DNA of 64,000 nucleotides from Stemphylium vesicarium. Lineage: Eukaryota > Ascomycota > Dothideomycetes > Pleosporales > Pleosporaceae. This document shows, piece after piece, positions 54,970 through 64,000 of this stretch; position 1 is the stretch's first letter, and the number at the start of each line of letters is the position of its first letter. The notes under the pieces are model-generated. The model searched no databases. It saw only the letters and a program-made list of their open reading frames with translations, and had not been told where the DNA came from. The stretch spans positions 1 to 64,000 of the forward strand of contig QXCR01000044.1 in the NCBI GenBank assembly GCA_004380135.1, written 5' to 3'. A program made the translations under genes and the position numbers.

Positions 54970-55630
54970 ATGTCGCAGTTCTTCAATTACGGTGCCCAGC
55001 AGCACCACCCGCAACACCTCAACGCCCATACCCACAACCACCACGGCGGCCGATCAAGGAGGGCGCCCCGGATCTCGGCTCAGCAGCACAACAAGCAGTT
55101 CCGCCAAGTCCGCACCCCCAAGGAGTTCAACGTCGAGCCCCCCACGCTCATCGCATACAAGCGAGACTTCGAGGCCGCAAGGTCATTTGACATTGAGGAC
55201 GACGAGATGTTCTGCCCCTTCCACCTGCTCACTGAGGATGATGTAAGTCGCCCGGCACACGATTTTTGCCACCCATCCCATGTCATCGAATCCGCCAAAA
55301 CAGGCGCTGACACTCGATGAACAGTTGCAGTCAATCCACTCCTCCGGCTCAGATCGCTCTTCGCTTTCGAGTGGATCGCCCGAGCAGTCGCCTCTGCAAC
55401 ACCAACTGCAGCCGACTCCCTCTTTTGTGCTGTCCTCGGCACCCAACCCATACACCCCGGTTGGCTTCCAGCAAAACAACTCCCAGACCAAGCTACACCA
55501 GCCACTAGCCCAGCGTACCCGCAATGCTATCCCAATCGTTGACCCGTCGACACGCGCTGTTGCCAGCCCGCCACCAAGCATCTCTCCCAACCGACAGATG
55601 CAGCAACAGTTCATGTCCCGACGCTGGTAA
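54970..55630 (+). CDS. His/Gln-rich conserved-looking protein, unknown function
   Basis: Exons 54970-55242 and 55325-55630 (82-bp intron, donor GTAAGT) give 192 residues. The N-terminus is His/Gln/Asn-rich (YGAQQHHPQHLNAHTHNHH) with a basic patch (GGRSRRAPRIS). A compact charged region follows (RQVRTPKEFNVEPPTLIAYKRDFEAARSFDIEDDEMFCPFHLLTEDD), probably the conserved core. The C-terminal half is Ser/Pro/Gln-rich (SIHSSGSDRSSLSSGSPEQSP) and looks disordered. No membrane segment or signal. I do not recognise the family; the composition suggests a nuclear or cytoplasmic regulatory protein. The long upstream region suggests complex control. Confidence 0.75.
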
Positions 55631-57156
55631 AGTCTTGCAGGCCCGAGACCAAAGCGTTCGTTCGGTCAGCATTGCGGCGCCCTTGTTGCTAGGCTAGTGG
55701 CTACCTGGATCTACTCCTCTTCTTCTCGATATCCACCGGAGCTTCATACGTTCATACTATCGACACTCCCTGTATAAATCTACGATATCTTCTTCGACAT
55801 CTTGGGTATACCACACAACTGGCGACGGCGTTGCAATTGTAGCGAAAAACATGTTTCCCGGATAGAGCGCATTGGTCTCTTGCTTTCAAGCGCTAACGCA
55901 TTCACGGCGGTTTGCACATACTGGTGTTTTTGGGTCGCATTTCTGGTTATTCTTATCCGTTTCAAAGACTTGGAAAATTCTTGGTTACAGACATTGGTGT
56001 TCTGTAGCGTTGCTGTCATACACTATCTGTCGCCCGGCTGCCAACTTCATGGCGCCTTACAAAGGGTAGATTTCCTATGTGCGGTTGGTCTCTCGGTTTC
56101 AAGCGGTCGGTATATACCATTGTTGGGGCGCGATCTTGCGAAGCGGCGGTGTCAAAGCGTGTTGTGGGTCATCGGTTCTTGGGTGCATTGTCAACATCTG
56201 TACGACGCTGGGATGTTTCTACGCAGTCATTGGCGCAGGTTCGTTTTCGTTATCTTTTCTCCGTTTTTTTTCATTGTACGAGGATTTATACGACGCCCTG
56301 GATTGGGCGCTTGCGATCTCTTCTTGGATGTTTTGGTCTTATCTCTCCTTTTGGAGCTTTGCTCTCTTCTCATATCTATCTACACGCCTCATTCTGAGGG
56401 CAGTGAATCCTAGGAATGGAAACGCAACTTATTCACACGAAATCAACTTTCGCCTGCACAATGTTGTGATGTGCCATCTGAACTGTTTGAGGAGTATTGG
56501 GTGCTAGATGTTGCACTGCGCTGGCTACACCTCGGAGCCGCTCAACGTGGAGAGACGGCGGCCATTCAAAAGACCACCCCACCGAATCGCTCCCTGTGCG
56601 GCCAACCCGTGGAGTTAGACTGCATGCACCATGCTGGACGCTGTCAGGCACACGGGGAAGCTGTGCCGACCATAGTTCCTTTACATAGCTCCCAGGCAGT
56701 GGGCTGATCAGCTGCACAGCACCTGCATGTGTACCAAACATCAAAAAGAGGCCCTCCAGATCTAGGCTTCATCGTGCTGTCACAAGCGCAGAAGTAAAAC
56801 TACATGACTAATAAGCAGCTTACCAGTGGATGACAGGAGACCGGACCCGTCGTCGTAATGGTGATTGCCGGCCGGGGAAAATGTGACGTTATGACGTCGA
56901 CTCCAAGCTAGCAACCAACTAACCGAGGAACGTGTGTTTTCTCCAGCAAACTGACCCTTCCTCCGAGTCTACTAGCTGCCAAGTTTGCAAGTTTTGTCTA
57001 CAGTTCAATCTATTGCACAAAGTCAATTGATCCTTCTCCTTAATCCCCCAAGCCACACGAAGAATTCGAAGTTTGAAGCTCTAAGCTCGACCGCCAAACC
57101 CCCGCCAAAGCTACCCTCACCATACCCCCAAGTCTCTGCCAATTACAAACCCAGCC
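55631..57156. other. Intergenic, no gene seen
   Basis: 1.5 kb. Frames around 55.8-56.5 kb are rich in Cys, Trp and Phe, without splice sites or family features; the T-rich composition suggests a 3' UTR and spacer. Confidence 0.45.
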
Positions 57157-57657
57157 ATGTCTGCTATCCGTGCCTTTGCGACCCGTCGCGCTCCCTTTAC
57201 TTTTGTCCAGCGCGCGGCTTTCTCTCAATCAATAGTCCGCCCCGCCGGCAAGGAATCCGCTCTCCGTAAGTCCACAGCAGTCTTCTCAGCTCAGCACCCA
57301 CCATCACGAAGCTCCCTTCCGTCCAATGGCACAATGACAACGAATTAGAGCTAACAGCTCCTGAACAGACAGCGAAGGTCGCGCCGACGAGGTCGAAAAG
57401 AAGAAGCAGGAGCAGCTGAACAAGCAAAAGCAAGGCCAGGCCAACTGGGAGGAGCAGCTTGCCAGTGACAGCGAGAGCGCCGTACGTCTACTCCAGCGTG
57501 CAATACATTACATGAGAATGGATGGTGGTGGTGATGGAACCATGTTTGCTGACAAGGCATATAGGTCAAGGCGGACCGATCCGAGACCGGCAAAGACACT
57601 CAGCAGCAGATCAAGGAACTTCAGGACGAGTCGAAAAAGGTCAAGCCCGGCCAGTAG
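57157..57657 (+). CDS. Small mitochondrial protein, unknown function
   Basis: Exons 57157-57265, 57369-57481 and 57565-57657 (introns 103 and 83 bp) give 104 residues. The N-terminus is a mitochondrial presequence (MSAIRAFATRRAPFTFVQRAAFSQS). After it comes a charged helical segment: HSEGRADEVEKKKQEQLNKQKQGQANWEEQLASDSESAVKADRSE (parts over both joins), rich in Lys, Glu and Gln. This resembles small stress-related or matrix proteins found widely in filamentous ascomycetes; no name can be given. Every exon ends in a good donor and the frame is kept, so the model is firm. Confidence 0.75.
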
Positions 57658-58151
57658 AGGAATCTCGGGCGTGTCATGAGACACTATGCATACACTACCT
57701 ACATTGAGGCCTGAGGGAGGCCAAGGGCCAAGCAGGACCGCCATAGGCTGAGACGGACGCTTTGGATAGGGAAGTGGAGGGAGATAATATGACGAGCTAT
57801 CTTGTAATGTTCCAATGATACAGCTTACTTTTGTCCTCTTGTCTCTGCATATCACGATATACTTGTATCGCCAGTTGCTTTTTCCCACACCTGACTGATA
57901 CTCATGCCAGACCGCCAGCATGCAACAAGCCCCACTACAAAGCCAGCGAGGACGCCACGGCCCACACGTACAGATTAGATCACCACCGCGAATCACACCG
58001 TTACAACGTCACGATTTTCCGGACAATCGCCAAACGCGCTTGAAGAAATTCTGCTGTATTACAAAAGAGAAAATAAATCTATTGTTGGGCCGTATTCAAA
58101 CTACGCAGGGCCACACGAAAAGCGCTAAAGCATCCATCTCCAACCAACTTC
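57658..58151. other. Intergenic, convergent 3' ends
   Basis: 494 bp between convergent genes. No exon or repeat supported. Confidence 0.45.
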
Positions 58152-60090
58152 CTACACCATGCACAGCTTTCCAGTATCAAGGTCATAGTCCCACTTCTCA
58201 GTCCCCACACCCGAAAGTACATACAAGCTCTCGGTCGGGTCATACTTTGCCTTGATCTCCTTTAACCTGTCATAGCCGGCGCCGTAAAACGCATTCTGGA
58301 AGTCATCGTTGTAAGGATTGGCCTCATTCATGTACGCACCCGAGTTTGGCGACCATTTCCGCCAGTTGGGTTCTTTGACCTTATTCTGCCACGCAGCCGC
58401 GCTCTGCAGGCCGCGCTTTGCGGAGCCGGCGGCGACGGAATCCAGCGTTGCACCCGTGGCGATGAAGTGGAGGTACGCGTTGCGCCAGGCAGGTAGGAGA
58501 GCGCCCCAGTGTCTTTCCGGGGTGTTCATCACACCTGGTCCGCCAGAGAGACCAATGGTAGCGTAGTTTCCGGCCGACTCGTTCTGCGATGCCATTGCTG
58601 TGCGGAGGTAGGAGACGGCGTCTGCGTGGGGTGTGGAGACGAGTTCTGCGCGGCCGAGCAGACGGCTGGAAACGAGACTCTCGCCGCCGGCGACCTCGGA
58701 GCCGGAAATCACGCTGAAGAAAGAGGTGTAGTTGTCGTGTGTGGAAGTACTGACGGAGAAGGACAATGTGGTGTTATCGTTGCCGAACTTTTCCTGGAGC
58801 GTGTTCAATACGGGTTGAACGAGTGCTTCAAGGTCGTCTTCTGTCGAGTTGAAGGCCCAGAAAACTTGGTTCAGCGCGACTCCCGTGAACGGTCCCTTGG
58901 ACGTATCGATATCGGGGAAGAATTTGGATGCAGTCGTGCCTACGGCTACTGTCGCTGCTCCTGCGAGCCCGGAATCCATGAGATCAGGGAGGTGGCTCAA
59001 CCAACTGGCTACCGCGTCCCAAGAAGCTTTCATGCTGGCGTTCGCACTGTCCTTGGGCTTGATAACCACAGTACCCATGACGACGTTGCTAGGAGCTGGG
59101 AAGTGCTTGATGACATACTCGGTCACTACACCATACTGTCCCGCACCACCGCCACGCAGCGCCCAGAAGAGATCAGTATTCTCGACTTCGTTGGCGACAA
59201 GAACGTGACCTGTTGTTGTTGCAACGCGCATCTGCAACACTTGGCTAGACGCGAGACCATACGTTGAAGCCAAGGGGCCGTGGCCTCCGCCTTGAATGTA
59301 GCCACCGAGTCCTACACTGGGGTCTTGTCCCGTGGTTACGATGCGGCCGTGTTTGGTAGCCTCGGTGAGCACATTGCCCCATTGCTGGCCGCTACCGACG
59401 ATGAAGACGTCCTCGGTGGTAGTGGTGTTGCAGCTACCGTTGTTGGGCACACTCCAGTTTATCTCGCGAGTAAGGTTACGGAAGTTTCGTGTCCAAATCG
59501 ATAGGGAGAAGGCGCCGCTTGATCTATAATTTCATATCTCGTTAGCCATGGTCTTTCCTTGTTTACAATGTTGACTCCAGGTATTTGTTCAGTATGCCAA
59601 GGGGTAAAACGCACCGTCCGTTCAAGTCATGTCCAGTCCCCTTTACCACAACACGAATGTTCCTATCCGCAGCCCACTTCATCGCCGTCGCGACGTCCGC
59701 CTCCGCAGTCGCATTAACAATGTACTGCGGCAGACCGCCAATGCTACACCCCTGTTCCGTGGTGTAGCTCCCCGCCTCATCCGGCAGACACGAATTGTTC
59801 GCCCAAACGGGGTAATCAATAGATTCCGGGCGCGTAGAATGCCAGATACCACTGTTCCACCCTTTGTTGACCGCGTCACAAGAGACAGGCGAGTCGAACG
59901 ACGTAGTGTTGCTAGGCCAGCAGGAAGCCGCCGAGGGAACGGTGCGGATCAACGACCCGTGGATGGTGGCGTTGAGAGAAGCCCATTCTGAAGTGCTGGG
60001 CCAGGTTACAGAGGATGGGTTTGATCGGCAAAAGGGTGTGGTTGCGCCGCTCACGATGGTGGGCGCCGCAGCTAGGTAGAAGAATCGCAT
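58152..60090 (-). CDS. Secreted FAD-linked oxidase (berberine bridge enzyme-like)
   Basis: Exons 60090-59615 and 59523-58152 (91-bp intron, donor GTGCGT) give 615 residues. It starts with a signal peptide (MRFFYLAAAPTIVSGA). The FAD-binding PCMH domain follows: RNIRVVVKGTGHDLNGRSSGAFSLSIWTRNF, formed over the intron, where the His in GHDLNGR is the expected 8-alpha-histidyl FAD site; then IVTTGQDPSVGLGGYIQGGGHGPLASTYG and FWALRGGGAGQYGVV. Near the C-terminus the BBE motif is NPYNDDFQNAFYGAGYDRLKEIKAKYDP. The second flavin attachment Cys of bicovalent BBEs is not present in the TTGQDPS stretch (Asp/Pro there), so the flavin is probably held by one bond. Substrate may be an alcohol, sugar or secondary metabolite. 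Rich in N-glycosylation sequons. Confidence 0.9.
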
Positions 60091-62074
60091 TGTTTTCTTG
60101 AAGATGATGCGATGTCAGAAAGAGAAGGGAAGCGAAGGAGTCGAATGAGTGACTAAATGATGAGGGACCTAGGAAACATCTGGGATTCTGCTATATATAT
60201 ACATGGATATGGAAATTATATATTCTGTAAAATGTTTCGTTGTTACATTTACCTCACTTCTCGTATCGCCTCTCTTTTCGTATCGCCTCTCTTTTCGTAT
60301 TTGTCTCTCTTCTGGAAGAGAAGAGGGAGAGTCGTCATAGCGCTGTACTATATTCCACGCCGTCGGAAATTAATTCGATAGGAGCCGTGCGCCAAGTATA
60401 GATCTCGGTATCTTGCAGAGGATCATATCCGCTTTTTTTTGTTCTACACATGCCGCGGTGTGGGTAACGTGGCGCAGTCGTGAATGTGCGTGGCGGGTGC
60501 CCACCGAGGTATTCCCGATGAGGCTGGATACGCCCCAACACGAGATGCTTTGCGTACTTGTGAACCTCTTGTTCTTCATAGTTTTCTTGTTTGCCGTGCC
60601 CAGCCCGGAACCAAGACTCATGTATCGGTCAAAGTGAAGTAAAGTGGGAGTAATCGTCTCTTCTTTTTTTTTGTTCCGAGTTTACCGTTCATCTCGGCTT
60701 CCATGCACAACATACTCGGTGATGGGAACCACTTTCTCGCTGCACACACTTCGCCTGGGTCTGACAATCTCGTGTGTATGTTGATCACTTAACAATCAGC
60801 TCTCTGTTTTCATGCTTGCACTGTTTTCTACTGACGCCTAGCCTATTTGCACTCGGAATTTGTCCACAGCATACTCTAGGGGATCCACCCACATACCTCA
60901 ATAGGGGTTGAAGTTTAAGACCCGACGACCGCTAGCGACAACAGGGGAGAATACACTACTTGTGAAGATCAGGGAAGTATGACCAGGGCTTGTTTGTTCT
61001 CGAACGGTATGACTTGCTGGGAGAAGACGCTTCTCTTCGCTCTACTGTTGGGATAACATCGTGTCCTCAGCTCGGCACTTAGTCATGCCAGACAATTTTA
61101 GAACCCGCACATGAACAACACGTGGAAGATGTCACTGCCAAAGATCAGGCGAGTACTTCATGTCGCAGCTGGCGATAAGGAGCTTGTTGCTTCTTGACAA
61201 CGGTTAGCTGCGACGCGTGTACCCGTTGACGTCACCAAGACCCCCGAAACACCCGTGGATGACTTGCACGCGACCCAACAGGCCTCAACTCCGACATTGC
61301 CGCAAGACCAGGAAGCTGCTCTTGGCCCATCGGCAGCCACTTCCGCCCAGAAAGCAGGGATCACACGAGGATGCTTCTCGGTGTGATTGATGAACCCAAC
61401 AATGCGGGGGGATAAGATAGCTGCGGCATGGACCGATGGGAGAAGCTTCATCCGTGTCTTTGAGACGTCTGCTCATGATCCACCTCTTGGAACGATCGGC
61501 TTCTAGTATCTCGAGAACCCTCCATCGATCGCCCAAAGTGACATCCTATCGTCACCTGCCAAATCCCGCACAAGCGCGGCAGCAAACTCGCTCTTTGACA
61601 CCCGCCCGGGCTCTTATCTTCAGACATGTTCCTCGAGCGGCACCGCTATTGGCCACGCTCATGCGTATGATCTACAACTGCTATTGTTTCGGGTTGGAGG
61701 CCGCGCGCATGGGATGTCGACCACATGCATCATCCGGAGCTTAATGAAAGCTTGATAAAGCTTGGAAGTGCTTGGTCTCAAACAAGTCTTGTGGAAAGGG
61801 CAGTAGCCACGCGGTCCATGTCACCATGCAGACGTGGTTGACACGAGATCATTGGCTACATATGCGTTGGGCGAGTAGAGCTTGCTTTGACAGCGGGGGG
61901 AAGGCGCCTCTGGCTGGTGGTGGGGTGTGAAGGTATATAGGGTATGGTCTGGATGCCACTTCTGGCAACCCAACTCTTGCAACATTTCGAGACTGGTTTT
62001 CGAACTCATACACTAATCATAGTTTCCACCTCTTTTACCACACACTCAGCTTCTACATCGGCTTGAGGAACACC
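60091..62074. other. Intergenic, no gene seen
   Basis: 1.98 kb between divergent genes. Contains a short tandem repeat at 60253-60301. Small open frames are unsupported. Confidence 0.45.
60253..60301. repeat. Tandem repeat, 16-17-bp unit, about three copies
   Basis: Unit CTCTTTTCGTATCGC occurs nearly perfectly in tandem, the last copy ending differently. Lies about 165-210 bp upstream of the FAD oxidase start. Confidence 0.75.
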
Positions 62075-63714
62075 ATGGATTTCCTCCAGCGTCTCGCTAT
62101 TCAGCGTAGCCCGGCCTACAAGCCCGTCGGAACTAAAAGCTACGTCTATGCCATGACAAAGTGTACGCATACCCAGTTTGCTTTTTCTTCAGTCAATTGT
62201 GTCACGCTAATAAAGTTCAGATGGCTTCCATCCTACCAAACCGGGCCCTTATTTCCAAGCCAAGGTCATGACACAGCAAGGGAAGTTTGGCCGCATCGGT
62301 GGCCGCATGCGCTCCCACCACGTATTGCGAAAGCGTTCGCAAGCCGCATCTGCATCAGGCGGCGCGCAAAGCAAAGCCGCCACTGAGAATCCTTCAAGTG
62401 AAGGGACCGAAGGAGATGTCCCAGCTGAAGATATCCAAAACGACTCCCTGTACCTCTGTGAAGTTGGTGTCGGAACACCAGAGCAAAAACTATACTTGGA
62501 TTTCGACACAGGTTCTTCTGATCTATGGGTACGTAAATAATCACTTAAATGCCCCTCTCTCCATCCCATGATGTTCGCGGTCAAGAGTAACAGAACCCAA
62601 ACTAACCTAGGTCATGTCAAAAACAGGTCTGGTCCACAGAACTCCCCCAGAACATCCTCTCCTCCGCCAATCCCGCAAACCAACAGGTCGCCTTCGACGC
62701 CTCCAAATCCAGCACCTTCAAGAAGCTCTCAGGCGAAACCTGGAAGATATCCTACGGCGACTCTTCCTCGGCGAGTGGCGACGTCGGCACTGACGTGCTG
62801 AATCTTGGAGGCCTGAAGGTTGAGAACCAGGCTATCGAGCTAGCCAAACAGCTTTCTACCCAGTTTGTCCAAGGCAATGGAAGTGGGTTGTTGGGATTGG
62901 CGTTTAGCTCCATCAACACTGTTACACCGAACCCGCAGAAGACGCCAGTAGACAATATCATCGCGCAGAAGGAAGGCAGGGAGCAGTTGTTCACCGCTTA
63001 CCTTGGAAGCTGGAGGGATAAAAACGAGGCAGACAAGGGAGAGGTGAGTCTTTCCTCTGTATCTTATACGCGTAAGTAACTGACTTTCTGGTTGTAGAGT
63101 TTCTACACTTTCGGCTTCATCGATCAAGACATCTTGAAAGCTTCTGATGCGACCGAACCAAAATACGCCACGGTAGACAACAGCCAGGGCTTCTGGCAGA
63201 TCCAGTCTATATCCGCTACTATCAATGGGCAGACTGTCAACAGAGCAGGAAACACTTCTATCATGGATACCGGTACTACGCTCTGCCTTGTCGACGACAC
63301 GCTCGTCGAAGCCGTCTACAAAGCTATCCCCGGTGCAAAATACGACGAGAACAACCAGGGCTACGTCTTCCCTTCTTCCACTGCTGCAGCAGATCTCCCT
63401 GAGGTTAAGCTCGCTATCGGAGACGATATGGTGGTATTCCAGAAGGAAGACTTTGGTTTTGCTGATGCGGGCAATGGAATGGTGTATGGAAGCATTCAGA
63501 GTAGGGGATCGATGGACATGGATATCTATGGCGACGCTGTGTTGAAGGCCATGTACGCGGTAAGTTTGCACACGGACGAGAAAAGCAGAATGGGGGAGAA
63601 AGATTTGCTAACTTGAGAATCAAGATCTTCGACATGAACAACGGGTCGCCACGATTTGGCTGGGTGCAGAGGAAGGAGGGGACGCAGAACACGACAGCTC
63701 CTCCCTCTCAGTAG
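62075..63714 (+). CDS. Pepsin-like aspartic protease (A1) without signal peptide
   Basis: Five exons (62075-62162, 62221-62528, 62627-63043, 63098-63559, 63625-63714) give 454 residues; introns 58, 98, 54 and 65 bp. Both catalytic motifs are intact: DFDTGSSDLWVW (about residue 125, over join 2) and IMDTGTTLC (about 320). The flap Tyr is in WKISYGDSSSASGDV; GSGLLGLAFSSINTV is also typical. The N-terminus MDFLQRLAIQRSPAYKPVG, then TKSYVYAMTKYGFHPTKPGPYF, has no hydrophobic signal sequence, unlike secreted aspergillopepsins; a propeptide-like basic region (GRMRSHHVLRKRSQ) precedes the mature part. It could stay in the cytosol or be exported by another route. Confidence 0.92.
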
Positions 63715-64000
63715 ATCATATTGACATTAAAGCAATTTGATGAGCAGGGGACTGATATTTCGCTAAGCGATCGTCACACGAACACCTCTGTTATGCTTGG
63801 TCATAGGAATGAACATATCATGATCGTACAACACATCCTCTTCAGTCGTATCCGACAAGTGCATATGTGGCAGAACACGCAGAACCAACGCAGCCAAACT
63901 GAGATGAAGCTCGCAGAGAGCAAGACTGGAACGTAATGTTAGCAATGAATCTTCAGGCTAAATCGAGAAACCGCAAACTTACTTCATACCCAAGCAGGCA
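63715..64000. other. Right-edge non-coding sequence
   Basis: 3' flank of the protease gene. Open frames reach the edge on both strands without recognisable features. Confidence 0.4.

Noticed and set aside
55802..56507. Overlapping plus-strand frames rich in Phe, Trp and Cys
   Set aside because: Three frames overlap with no codon preference; looks like T-rich 3' flank.
61158..61744. Overlapping small ORFs on both strands between the FAD oxidase and the protease
   Set aside because: No family features, no splice sites, no partner exon.
1..64000. Transposons, CRISPR arrays, bacterial-type operons
   Set aside because: No transposase, reverse transcriptase, terminal repeats or spaced direct-repeat arrays were seen.

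Overview
The window is nuclear DNA of a filamentous ascomycete (Pezizomycotina; a Dothideomycete would fit, but that is an impression, not something I can prove). Reasons: most genes are split by 46-68 bp introns with GTAAGT/GTATGT-like donors, CTNAC-like branch points and YAG acceptors; gene families are typical of fungi (Zn2Cys6 regulators, DHA2 and NCS1 transporters, berberine-bridge-type FAD oxidases, SCaMC/Pet8 carriers, Ric1, Dpb4, Ssn8); there is one split nuclear tRNA-Leu. I rebuilt about 35 gene models by joining exons; all joins keep frame.

Left part (1.8-14.7 kb): a compact accessory block that looks like a catabolic cluster. In order: an Old Yellow Enzyme (minus), a DHA2 MFS transporter (plus), a PuuE/cyclic-imide-hydrolase-type deacetylase-fold hydrolase (plus), a Zn2Cys6 regulator (minus), an NCS1 permease (plus) and an amidase-signature hydrolase (plus). 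Each intergenic region of this block carries at least one CGG-N11-CCGA site (five in all). My working hypothesis is a self-regulated nitrogen-scavenging cluster for a cyclic imide or related N-heterocycle: uptake, ene reduction, ring opening, then amide hydrolysis to release ammonium. To its left lies a broken F-box gene.

14.7-31.4 kb: secreted acid phosphatase-like phosphoesterase, membrane-anchored multicopper oxidase, a mitochondrial membrane protein, a METTL13/EEF1A-type methyltransferase, a Ure2-like glutathione transferase, a fungal multi-pass membrane protein, an aldo-keto reductase, a SUZ-domain protein whose stop overlaps the start of a further ORF, a small unknown protein and the histone-fold protein Dpb4.

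31.8-52.9 kb: a MYND protein interrupted by one in-frame TGA, an I78 protease inhibitor, a transcription-factor-domain protein, Ric1 (Rab GEF subunit), tRNA-Leu(AAG), a Pet8-like SAM carrier, a RING/TRAF-type protein, a Qc-SNARE, a calcium-regulated mitochondrial carrier and cyclin C. The last two each contain a GC-AG intron.

52.9-64 kb: sparser, with long non-coding stretches, an unknown histidine/glutamine-rich protein, a small mitochondrial protein, a secreted BBE-type FAD oxidase and an A1 aspartic protease that lacks a signal peptide. Housekeeping genes dominate the middle; the ends look accessory.
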